Shown here one piece after another: positions 1 through 5,209 of a DNA stretch of 9,291 nucleotides. The notes under the pieces were generated by a model. That model did not search any database, was not told the DNA's origin, and saw only the letters and a list, made by a program, of their open reading frames with translations. Each line of letters begins with the position of its first letter. Position 1 is the first letter of the stretch. Position numbers and translations under genes: made by a program. Source of the stretch: Chlamydiota bacterium (GTDB lineage Bacteria; Chlamydiota; Chlamydiia; Chlamydiales; Waddliaceae); contig JAAKFP010000066.1 in the NCBI GenBank assembly GCA_011065005.1, forward strand, positions 1-9,291, read 5' to 3'.

Positions 1-2
1 TA

Positions 3-68
3 GGAAACGCAACGGTACCGTGGATTCATGATCGTTCCTTGCAAATAGAAATCGCTAGCAACAGCTGA
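3..68 (+). CDS. possible 3' end of an unidentified gene (partial)
   Basis: One frame is open from the window edge to a TGA at 66-68 and reads GNATVPWIHDRSLQIEIAS plus two residues. The composition is protein-like rather than low complexity, and the frame would place a plus-strand gene converging on the AAA+ gene. I do not recognise the product, and 21 codons is too short to exclude chance. Bases 69-170 after it are AT-rich and I see no gene in them. Confidence 0.2.
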   Translation, partial: GNATVPWIHDRSLQIEIASNS

Positions 69-170
69 TTGGCTTGTGGACTTGGTGAATTAGGGTCCAA
101 TTTTTAACGTGAAAATCCGTGATTATTTAATAAATTTCAATAATATCTTCAATGGAATAAGTAGCTTGGC

Positions 171-218
171 GTAAGCGTTCAGACCCTTGCTTAATAACAG
201 ATAGAGGTGAACGGTTAC
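171..218. repeat. short inverted pair of the CTGAACGGTTAC-type motif
   Basis: GTAAGCGTTCAG at 171-182 faces GTGAACGGTTAC at 207-218. The two are reverse complements at 10 of 12 positions. The same termini bound the longer element at 2493-2630, so this looks like a minimal 48-bp member of the same repeat family. It lies just downstream of the terminator of the minus-strand AAA+ gene. Confidence 0.5.
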
Positions 219-222
219 GAAA

Positions 223-249
223 GATAAACAGGATTATATCCTGTTTATC
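223..249 (-). terminator. candidate intrinsic terminator of the AAA+ ATPase gene
   Basis: GATAAACAGGAT (223-234) and ATCCTGTTTATC (238-249) form a perfect 12-bp stem with a 3-nt loop, starting 4 bases after the minus-strand stop codon at 254. On the minus strand the stem is followed by TTTCG, so the U-tract is short. Position argues for transcript end or 3' stabilisation. AACAGGAT-type stems also occur as intergenic repeats, so it may be a repeat recruited to this role. Confidence 0.5.
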
Positions 250-253
250 CTTC

Positions 254-2164
254 CTATCCTTTAATTATTTTGTCGATAAGGACACGGTCTACCTGAAAAG
301 GAATCTCTTCAGGGATCTTTTTTGCTAATTCTTCTATCTTATTTTCTGTCCAGGGAAGTAGAATCCAGTGGAGAAAAAGAAGATGTTTCCTCTTTTCCGA
401 AAGGTGTGTACCTTTATCGATTTGGCAGGCTAGTTGATTGCGAAAAGACTGAAATTCTTTTTGTCTTTTTATGAGGCCTATGGTCTTTAGCGCTTTTTCT
501 CTCAAAGTGATGTGTTCTACTTCTAGTTTGGTACACTCTTCTTGATGGGAGGAAATTTCTTTCACTAAGGTAGCATTTTCAGAGGGGAATTCGGCATATT
601 TTTGTTGTTTTTTCTTGAGAGTGTCTCTTTCTTCTTGAAGTTTTTCAGAAACGTAATTTTCTATATTCAATGAGCCCACATGATTAATCGCTAAATCCAA
701 AACCTTGACAGCTTGACGTGGCTGCAAACAGTTTTTACCCACTTCAGTGGTTTTTTTGATGATATAGTCAGCAATCCCTTTTTCAAATCTTATCTCTTTC
801 CCTTTGCTGTGCATTCTTTCACGCAAGATCATCCATGTTTGATCCGGTGTGGTAGGAAGAACATCAATCTTATAAAACCGGGATCCTAAGGAACTGTCAT
901 TCAAGATCTGTTCTTCGTATTCTTTCTTAGTAACCGCAGCTATCACCTGCACACCATCCTTACCGAGAAAAGGCTTCAAAACACCTCCAATATTTTCCTT
1001 AGGGTTCTTCTTAATGGCATCACCAAGCTCATCAATAAAAAACACAACTTCATTTTCATGCCCTTTGATATCCATAAATAGCAAACGCAACTTGTCACCC
1101 ACAGAAGTAAATCCACTGGTTAACTCAGGTGCACTAATAGAAAAAATGGTCTTTTCTCGGTACTCCTGAGCTATTCCCTTTACTAACTCTGTTTTTCCCA
1201 CTCCAGATTCTCCTACGAGAAGGATGAATGTTTTAACATCATCTTTCTTCTTTCCAAGGTAAGAGGAGACCGTTCGAATCTCCAGATCTCTGCCAACAAC
1301 AGAATCTAACTTACCCTTTTTCCCTTTCTCAGTTAAATTGATGGCTAAGGGAAGATTTTTGGGACAAGGACGGTACTTAAGATATAAACAAATTCCAATC
1401 ACGCAGCTCACAATAATCGCTGCAGTAATTAGATAGAGATGAACAGGAGCCGCAATGATTGCACCCAGAACCGTGACAAGTCCGTGGGGGATAACGAAGA
1501 CTTTGTAGTAAATATCTAGCACTGCAGAAAAGTCCCAAACCGTTTCGGGCTCCTTGCCAACATCGATTAGATTAAAAGCCTTGAGGAAAGTATCCATGAA
1601 GTGTGGAAAGAAATTAATGACGACAGAAAACGTCTTTCGAATTTCCAAAGAAAGGGATTTTTGTCTGATAGGCTTTGGCTCAGGGAGGCATCTTGACAAC
1701 TCTTGTATTGCATCGTCGACAGAGGAAATAGCTTCGTTACTTTTAATGATGTTTTCTAACTTGTCGACGTCGAGGTATTGCAATACGGTGTGAAAATGGT
1801 CCCGATTCTGTTCAAATGCCTTCTCAAAGAATTTATTTATCAGACCATACAGCCGATCTTCACTTAAAATACCCAGCAGCTTTTTTAAAAGATGTCCCTC
1901 TTTGCTATAGGGTCTGTCGTTTAGAATGATCGAGACGATTTTGTCTTCATGAACTGATAGATTTTGAGGGTTGTCTATGAGCTTTCTTAAAAGCAGCGTA
2001 TCCTCAGATTCTCGAGACCATATCTCCTTGAATTGCTCCCAAGCTTGTGTGGCGACGACTTTACATTGTGGAATGAATTGATGAAGGAAAGTATCTGTGA
2101 TTCCACTAGACTCTTCGAATAACAGGGGAGGGGAATAGGGGGTTATTGCGCTGATTCCGGACAT
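254..2164 (-). CDS. membrane-anchored ClpB/ClpA-like AAA+ ATPase, single nucleotide-binding module
   Basis: This protein should be an ATP-driven protein-remodelling factor held at the inner membrane; its substrate is unknown. Residues 1-215 are a largely helical N-terminal region I do not recognise. Residues about 222-263 form one or two hydrophobic membrane segments, followed by a basic stretch. The AAA+ module then follows the first ATPase domain of ClpA/ClpB: VVGRDLEI at 289-296, Walker A GESGVGKT (318-325), Walker B VVFFIDEL (373-380), a sensor-1-like AAVTKKEYEE (409-418), an arginine-finger segment GSRF (427-430) and a sensor-2-like segment near 481-491. In ClpB the arginine-finger segment has two adjacent arginines; here one is serine. 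Residues about 505-590 are charged and heptad-like, in the place of the ClpB middle domain, but there is no second ATPase domain and no ClpP-docking loop that I can see. The start is supported by GAGGTG upstream of the ATG. A cobalamin riboswitch precedes it, which is unexpected for this family. Confidence 0.85.
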   Translation of the reverse strand: MSGISAITPYSPPLLFEESSGITDTFLHQFIPQCKVVATQAWEQFKEIWSRESEDTLLLRKLIDNPQNLSVHEDKIVSIILNDRPYSKEGHLLKKLLGILSEDRLYGLINKFFEKAFEQNRDHFHTVLQYLDVDKLENIIKSNEAISSVDDAIQELSRCLPEPKPIRQKSLSLEIRKTFSVVINFFPHFMDTFLKAFNLIDVGKEPETVWDFSAVLDIYYKVFVIPHGLVTVLGAIIAAPVHLYLITAAIIVSCVIGICLYLKYRPCPKNLPLAINLTEKGKKGKLDSVVGRDLEIRTVSSYLGKKKDDVKTFILLVGESGVGKTELVKGIAQEYREKTIFSISAPELTSGFTSVGDKLRLLFMDIKGHENEVVFFIDELGDAIKKNPKENIGGVLKPFLGKDGVQVIAAVTKKEYEEQILNDSSLGSRFYKIDVLPTTPDQTWMILRERMHSKGKEIRFEKGIADYIIKKTTEVGKNCLQPRQAVKVLDLAINHVGSLNIENYVSEKLQEERDTLKKKQQKYAEFPSENATLVKEISSHQEECTKLEVEHITLREKALKTIGLIKRQKEFQSFRNQLACQIDKGTHLSEKRKHLLFLHWILLPWTENKIEELAKKIPEEIPFQVDRVLIDKIIKG

Positions 2165-2190
2165 AGGGCACCTCGTAAAATCTATGTCCG
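2158..2190 (-). promoter_or_regulatory. hairpin enclosing the ribosome binding site and start codon
   Basis: On the minus strand CGGACATAG and CTATGTCCG form a perfect 9-bp stem. The ATG of the AAA+ gene is inside the 3' arm, and the Shine-Dalgarno sequence GAGGTG is in the 15-nt loop. If formed, it would limit ribosome access. Its 5' arm shares two bases with the next hairpin upstream, so the two compete at their edge. Confidence 0.55.
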
Positions 2191-2257
2191 CTTTAAGGGG
2201 ATTCTTTATGAAAATAGGATGAGAAACTCAAACCTGCTTTCATCCTGCCTTAAAGCG
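2189..2257 (-). promoter_or_regulatory. expression platform: nested hairpin between riboswitch and gene
   Basis: On the minus strand an outer 10-bp stem CGCTTTAAGG/CCTTAAAGCG encloses an inner 7-bp stem AGGATGA/TCATCCT, which is followed by ATTTTC. The loop-side strand GATGAAAGCAGG (plus 2233-2244) can instead pair, with a small bulge, to the 3' strand of riboswitch stem P1 (plus 2275-2288). The leader can therefore fold in two mutually exclusive ways, as expected for a switch. The inner stem resembles a weak terminator; control could also act on translation through the next hairpin. The sequence does not tell which state is ON. Confidence 0.55.
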
Positions 2258-2275
2258 AGACAGTTTATGATGAAG

Positions 2276-2445
2276 ATGAAAAAGCAGGTCTTCTGGCTTC
2301 GAGTTTGTTCTTTGGCTTGGCCTTCCCCTTAAAAAATAAGAGTGGTAGTATAAGCCGGTACTACTCGTTACAGCGGCGCTTACCGCACAGGATTCTTACC
2401 CGTTTCCCTATTCTCCTTAGGAATGATCCTAAGGCACTTTTTCAT
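2276..2445 (-). promoter_or_regulatory. cobalamin (B12) riboswitch
   Basis: Read on the minus strand, the conserved parts of the cobalamin aptamer appear in order: a P1 strand ATGAAAAAG; a P2 hairpin CCTTAGGA-TCAT-TCCTAAGG; the GGGAA segment; CGGGTAAGAATCCTG; a CGCCGCTGTAACG segment; an AT-rich variable arm; AAGGGGAAGGCC; and the B12 box AGCCAGAAGACCTGC. The B12 box runs into CTTTTTCAT, which closes P1 with 9 perfect base pairs. Such aptamers bind adenosylcobalamin or a related cobinamide derivative and usually shut off B12 uptake, B12 synthesis or B12-independent isoenzymes. Here the only downstream gene is the AAA+ ATPase, about 110 nt away. Confidence 0.9.
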
Positions 2446-2492
2446 TGCAGCCACTTTAACCATTTACCAAATTTTCAGAAAGCTGATTCTTC

Positions 2493-2630
2493 GTAAGCGT
2501 TCAGGCAATGGCGTCAACTTAAGAAATAAAATTAAACGCAAAGACGCCAAAACGCTAAGAACACCTTAAATCTTTGCGTCTTTGCGTTTAATTTTATTTC
2601 TTAAGTTGATGGCATTGTCTGAACGATTAC
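2493..2630. repeat. 138-bp palindromic element with 12-bp terminal inverted repeats
   Basis: Termini GTAAGCGTTCAG (2493-2504) and CTGAACGATTAC (2619-2630) are reverse complements except at one position. Inside is a perfect 33-bp inverted repeat (2515-2547 with 2576-2608) around a 28-nt loop, AT-rich with a GCAAAGACGC core. The element has the size and shape of a non-autonomous palindromic element. I see no coding capacity and no clear target-site duplication. It sits between the divergent riboswitch leader and the hicAB promoter, 47 bp from the riboswitch 5' edge. Confidence 0.75.
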
Positions 2631-2668
2631 CAAATAATTCCATAAAATGTTTATTTGTACTTTATTTC

Positions 2669-2697
2669 TTGCAAACATATATCAAATGTGATATCAT
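2669..2697 (+). promoter_or_regulatory. hicAB promoter with palindromic operator in the spacer
   Basis: TTGCAA (2669-2674), a 17-bp spacer and TATCAT (2692-2697) make a plausible sigma-70-type promoter. The spacer and the -10 box hold a perfect inverted repeat, ATATCA-AATG-TGATAT (2679-2694). HicB proteins normally repress their own operon by binding such a palindrome. The predicted transcription start falls at or next to the hicA ATG, so the first gene would be nearly leaderless; an alternative TTGTAC box lies at 2655-2660. Confidence 0.5.
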
Positions 2698-2703
2698 AAA
2701 AGC

Positions 2704-2869
2704 ATGAGTAAGAGAGAAAAGATTGTCGAAAAAATCCTAAATGGTAAAACGATCTCATTCGAAGAAGCAAAAAGCCTTTTAATGCATCTTGGGTATATCG
2801 AACAAAGCAGAGATGAAAAAATATCAACTTCGAATTTTAAAAGAGGTTTTAGAGAATCATGGCTACTGA
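2704..2869 (+). pseudogene. hicA: hicA toxin pseudogene with central deletion and frameshift
   Basis: The frame from ATG 2704 reads MSKREKIVEKILNGKTISF and on to LLMHLGYIEQSR, a good HicA N-terminal half. A second frame from 2813 reads MKKYQLRILKEVLENHGY and stops at 2867-2869, which is the HicA C-terminus. The two parts are in different frames and nearly touch, at about 2806-2813. Intact HicA is about 80 residues; here the coding length is 166 nt, so roughly 70-80 nt are gone. The missing part is where HicA has its catalytic histidine after the glycine-rich turn. Read straight through, the first frame ends at TGA 2881-2883 after 59 residues. The product should not be an active mRNA interferase. 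Confidence 0.8.
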
Positions 2870-3227
2870 AAAAGAGATCATGAAATACGTCAATCTCTCT
2901 TGGTCCTACAACATTGTCCCTGAAGATGATTACTATGTTGTTTATGTAAATGAGCTTCCAAGGGTAGCAAGCGATGGTGAAACTATTGAAGAGGCTTTGA
3001 AAAACGTAAATGACGCCATTTATTGTGCAATTGAAGGTCTGCTTGACTTAGGAATGGAAATACCTGTCCCTTTCGATAGGTCAAAGTTTAAGGGACAAAT
3101 TCCCTATCGCACTAGCTCTGAAATTCATTACAAGTTAGCAATGTATGCGTCTCAAAAGCATATGTCAGTGAATAAAATTATCGATGGATTTGTGCGTAAA
3201 GGTTTGAAAAAAGAAAGATTTCGATGA
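2859..3227 (+). CDS. hicB: HicB-family antitoxin, intact
   Basis: HicB neutralises the HicA mRNA interferase and represses the operon. Residues about 20-71 match the partial RNase-H-like HicB fold, with DYYVVYVNELPRVASDGETI followed by an EEALKNVNDAI helix and the EIPVP strand. Residues about 81-118 hold the DNA-binding tail, including IPYRTSSEIHYKLAMYA and SVNKIIDGFV, of the ribbon-helix-helix type. The ATG overlaps the ancestral hicA stop codon by 11 nt, the tight coupling usual for this pair, and AGAGG-like bases lie upstream inside hicA. The partner toxin is broken, so this is now an orphan antitoxin that may persist as a regulator or as protection against related HicA toxins. Confidence 0.9.
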   Translation: MATEKEIMKYVNLSWSYNIVPEDDYYVVYVNELPRVASDGETIEEALKNVNDAIYCAIEGLLDLGMEIPVPFDRSKFKGQIPYRTSSEIHYKLAMYASQKHMSVNKIIDGFVRKGLKKERFR

Positions 3228-3238
3228 AACCACTTGCC

Positions 3239-3280
3239 GCTGGATCATCCAGCTGATCCTGTCGGGACCTAAACGGTTAC
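3239..3280. repeat. small palindrome and a solo copy of the CTGAACGGTTAC-type motif
   Basis: GCTGGAT-C-ATCCAGC (3239-3253) is a perfect 7-bp-arm palindrome 12 bases after the hicB stop. It has no following T-run, so it is not a convincing terminator. CTAAACGGTTAC at 3269-3280 matches the recurrent terminal motif at 11 of 12 positions. Confidence 0.4.
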
Positions 3281-3292
3281 AGAAAACGCTAA

Positions 3293-3321
3293 TTGTGTTA
3301 AAATTGCAAATCATTTATAAT
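3293..3321 (+). promoter_or_regulatory. candidate promoter upstream of the membrane-protein pseudogene
   Basis: TTGTGT (3293-3298), exactly 17 bp, then a consensus TATAAT (3316-3321). The predicted transcript would start about 90 nt before the ATG at 3418. The match could be partly due to high local AT content. Confidence 0.4.
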
Positions 3322-3417
3322 AAGCATTTTATCGTTATTCGTTTCTTGTAATGTTATTTATTAGCTCAAATATTTCTATCACAAATCGGGTCGAAGAGCA
3401 GATGCTCAATTGCTATA

Positions 3418-3812
3418 ATGGGGTGGTTTCTTCACGTATCACCCACCTTCAGCCCCTATGTAAAACTGTTGAGCAGTAAATTTTTTCTCGAATCGTAGCT
3501 CTTTTCATTTCATTAGCAGCGGCGGCCGATTTAGTCCTTCATTTGCTTATTCTTCCTTTCTCTGTTCTTTATGCTGTAGGAAGGTCCATTTATTACAAAA
3601 AATGCGACTTCACCCTGCCTATGCAACATCTACAAAGAGTACGAGATGCTGTTTTTCCCCTCTTTTTTGGAAGTCTTTTGGGATTAATCCATCCCCATCT
3701 AGGGACATACGCTGCAGAACCCACAAAAAAACACATCGCTACAGGCATTTTGCTAAGCGGAACAGACAAAGGTAATTTTGATGCTGTCTGCACACCTTTA
3801 ACGACGATGACG
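3418..3812 (+). pseudogene. frameshifted, 3'-truncated remnant of a chlamydia-type membrane protein
   Basis: From ATG 3418 one frame reads MGWFLHVSPTFSPYVKLLSS then KFF and soon stops. A one-base slip at the T6 run (about 3481-3486) continues as SRIVALFISLAAADLVLHLL, into hydrophobic segments (FSVLYAVG, AVFPLFFGSLLGLIHP) and on to LLSGTDKGNFDAVCTPL by about 3800. The second frame has a stop (TAA 3477-3479) just before the join, so neither frame alone gives the protein. The coding-like sequence fades after TTMTE near 3812; the remaining codons to the TGA at 3846 look unrelated. I associate this type of protein with Parachlamydia-like genomes but cannot name a family or function. Missing T plus loss of the 3' end make it a pseudogene. 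Confidence 0.55.
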
Positions 3813-3874
3813 GAGGGAGGGAGGGGCAGACGTGATTTTTCGTTTTGAAACAGTGCTCTCGGCGATCTTTTATC

Positions 3875-4059
3875 AGCCTGAAGGGCTGGAATTGCAACAG
3901 CCCAGTGGCAACGCCCTGGATAAAAGTGAGGGTAATATTGCAGCCTCGAAGGACTGCCGGATCCTGTATAACACCTTGCAGTCCTTCAGACTGCGATGTT
4001 TTGTTGATTCACACCCAGGGCGTTGCCACTGGGCTGTTGCACTTTTAGCCCTTCAGGCT
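3875..4059. repeat. triple nested palindromic repeat
   Basis: Three inverted repeats lie one inside another: outer 13-bp arms AGCCTGAAGGGCT (3875-3887) and AGCCCTTCAGGCT (4047-4059); perfect 27-bp arms 3893-3919 and 4015-4041; and an inner pair GAAGGACTGC (3948-3957) and GCAGTCCTTC (3978-3987), which extends imperfectly. The outer and inner arms share the core CTGAAGG. The open frames crossing this region are products of the repeat and not genes. The element starts just after the point where the pseudogene at 3418 loses its sequence, so its arrival may have removed the 3' end. Confidence 0.75.
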
Positions 4060-4275
4060 AATAAAACAATGCTGCGATCTACTTCTCAATAGGAAAAGCA
4101 GTATTTACGGGTAAATAGGATACGCACGCGGGCACGAAACCACTTCTTCATCCACGATGTGTATATCTTGTGTATTGCTGAATAAAGGGGAGTGCGTCCT
4201 CTTATTCCTCTTGGTCTGATAATGTATGTTATGTTGTATTGTATAACTGGCAAGCTTGTTTGTGAATACTAGACT
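4060..4275. other. intergenic stretch without recognisable gene
   Basis: No convincing gene is visible on either strand. CCACGATGTGTATA at 4152-4165 recurs as its reverse complement at 9090-9103. ACGCAC (4124-4129) and GTGCGT (4192-4197) face each other across about 60 bases. A minus-strand frame without ATG is open from about 4275 to 4107, but its composition is not protein-like. Confidence 0.4.
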
Positions 4276-4458
4276 TTATATTTTTTTGGCATTGTTCCAT
4301 CCAGCTAATCTGGCAGCTATGTCAAAGTCGATGCTTTCACTTTCATCCATTTCATCTAGGCGTTTTTGGGCTTTTTTAGCTAGAAAAAGGTCTTCATATT
4401 TTTCTATCTTGTGGCATTCCCTTGGAAATTCAAAGTTTAGACGTACGGTGTTTTTTAT
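4276..4458 (-). pseudogene. antitoxin remnant (RelB/ribbon-helix-helix type), internally deleted, ATA start
   Basis: The minus-strand frame reads NTVRLNFEFPREC, then KIEKYEDLFLAKKAQKRL, a short acidic segment and IDFDIAARLAGW, ending at TAA 4276-4278. The beginning and end resemble small antitoxins of the RelB/ribbon-helix-helix kind, in which an N-terminal DNA-binding strand and helices are followed by an LAxKAxxRL helix and an AxxxAGW tail. About 25 residues of the central helices appear to be missing, in frame. A good Shine-Dalgarno GAGGAG (plus 4468-4473) is placed 9 bases before ATA at 4458, where ATG is expected, so translation should be poor. No toxin gene follows it. The family call is from memory and moderately sure. 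Confidence 0.5.
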
Positions 4459-4481
4459 AGGTTTTTTCTCCTCTTTCTTTT

Positions 4482-4490
4482 ATTATAGCA
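4482..4490 (-). promoter_or_regulatory. extended -10 promoter of the antitoxin remnant
   Basis: On the minus strand TGCTATAAT is a perfect extended -10 element, 23 bases upstream of the ATA start with the GAGGAG site between them. No good -35 box is visible, which is normal for extended -10 promoters. Conservation of promoter and ribosome site suggests recent decay. Confidence 0.5.
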
Positions 4491-4513
4491 CAGTTAAGAT
4501 ACAGAAAAAGCTG

Positions 4514-4605
4514 ATTTCGTGACAAATTATGAAGGCCTAAAATTTGTCACGAAATGTCGATTTTTCTATTTTGGTGACAAAACTAAAGAACCAAAATTCT
4601 GTCAT
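4514..4605. repeat. two adjacent inverted repeats sharing a GTGACAAA motif
   Basis: ATTTCGTGACAAATT (4514-4528) and AATTTGTCACGAAAT (4541-4555) form a perfect 15-bp stem with a 12-nt spacer containing AGGCCT. Next to it TTTTGGT (4569-4575) faces ACCAAAA (4590-4596), and GTGACAAAA faces TTCTGTCA in the same stretch. The pair could be an operator of the antitoxin promoter that ends at 4490, a bidirectional terminator before GrpB, or a mobile repeat; the sequence does not decide. Confidence 0.5.
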
Positions 4606-4655
4606 AAAAAATCTCATTATGAAACGAGTTCTGAAGTCGGCAACCTTAAGACGAT

Positions 4656-5135
4656 ATGATTGAAATTATTCCATACGATACGCAATGGCCTCAAATTTTT
4701 GAGACTGAAGCAAAGCCTATCAGAAAAGTGTTAGGCACCAACTGCTTAGCGCTTCATCATATTGGCTCAACTTCGGTGCCAGGCTTAAGTTCTAAGCCAA
4801 AAATAGACATTCTTACAGTGGTTAAGCATTTTTCGTCTATCAAAATAGCTGATTTGGAGAGACTTGGATACGAGTTTCGCGGTGAAGTTATCCCCTCTGG
4901 CAGGTATTTCTCAAAACAGATCCCTAACGTAAATTTGCATGTATTTGAAGAAGGAAATCCTTCGATCAAACGCTTCCTGGTGTTTCGAGATTGGTTGCGC
5001 ACTCACGATGATGATCGCGAGGCTTATGAGAACCTTAAGAAAGAGCTAGCAAATAAACATACAGACGGCATGAGCTATGCCTGTGCCAAAACGGAATTTA
5101 TCAACAAAATCCTTGAAAAAGCCGACGGTGCGTGA
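4656..5135 (+). CDS. GrpB / UPF0157 family protein
   Basis: The protein belongs to the GrpB (UPF0157) family, which has a nucleotidyltransferase-like fold; its biological substrate is not known. The 159-residue length is near the usual size. Visible family features are the N-terminal PYDTQWPQIFETEA, the HIGSTSVPGL signature at 35-44, KPKIDI at 47-52, LHVFEEGNP near 94-102, LVFRDWLRTHDDDREAY near 108-124 and LKKELA at 127-132. The start ATG has only a weak purine-rich site before it (AAGACG). It is a single gene between the antitoxin remnant and the convergent toxin-antitoxin operon. Members of this family often sit in accessory regions and move between bacteria. Confidence 0.88.
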   Translation: MIEIIPYDTQWPQIFETEAKPIRKVLGTNCLALHHIGSTSVPGLSSKPKIDILTVVKHFSSIKIADLERLGYEFRGEVIPSGRYFSKQIPNVNLHVFEEGNPSIKRFLVFRDWLRTHDDDREAYENLKKELANKHTDGMSYACAKTEFINKILEKADGA

Positions 5136-5209
5136 CTATAGTCTGATAAAACAGCTATTATCTGACTTTCTCCATGATCTGTGACTATTTAGATGTAATT
5201 AAATGCAAT

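Noticed and set aside
2305..2496. Plus-strand open frame of 63 codons.
   Set aside because: It is the complement of the cobalamin riboswitch, which explains the conserved sequence.
3239..3253. Palindrome GCTGGAT-C-ATCCAGC as hicB terminator.
   Set aside because: The loop is one base and no T-run follows on either strand.
3832..4092. Overlapping plus-strand open frames of 86 and 67 codons.
   Set aside because: They are made almost entirely of the nested palindrome arms and the two halves are translations of the same repeat in opposite orientation.
4107..4275. Minus-strand frame continuing in phase after the antitoxin remnant stop, as a possible toxin.
   Set aside because: It has no ATG or ribosome site and no RelE/ParE-like pattern, so an open frame by chance is more likely.
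4256..4522. Plus-strand open frame of 88 codons.
   Set aside because: It is the antisense of the minus-strand antitoxin remnant, whose promoter, ribosome site and protein-like sequence fit better; the plus frame is rich in S, F and R as expected for antisense.
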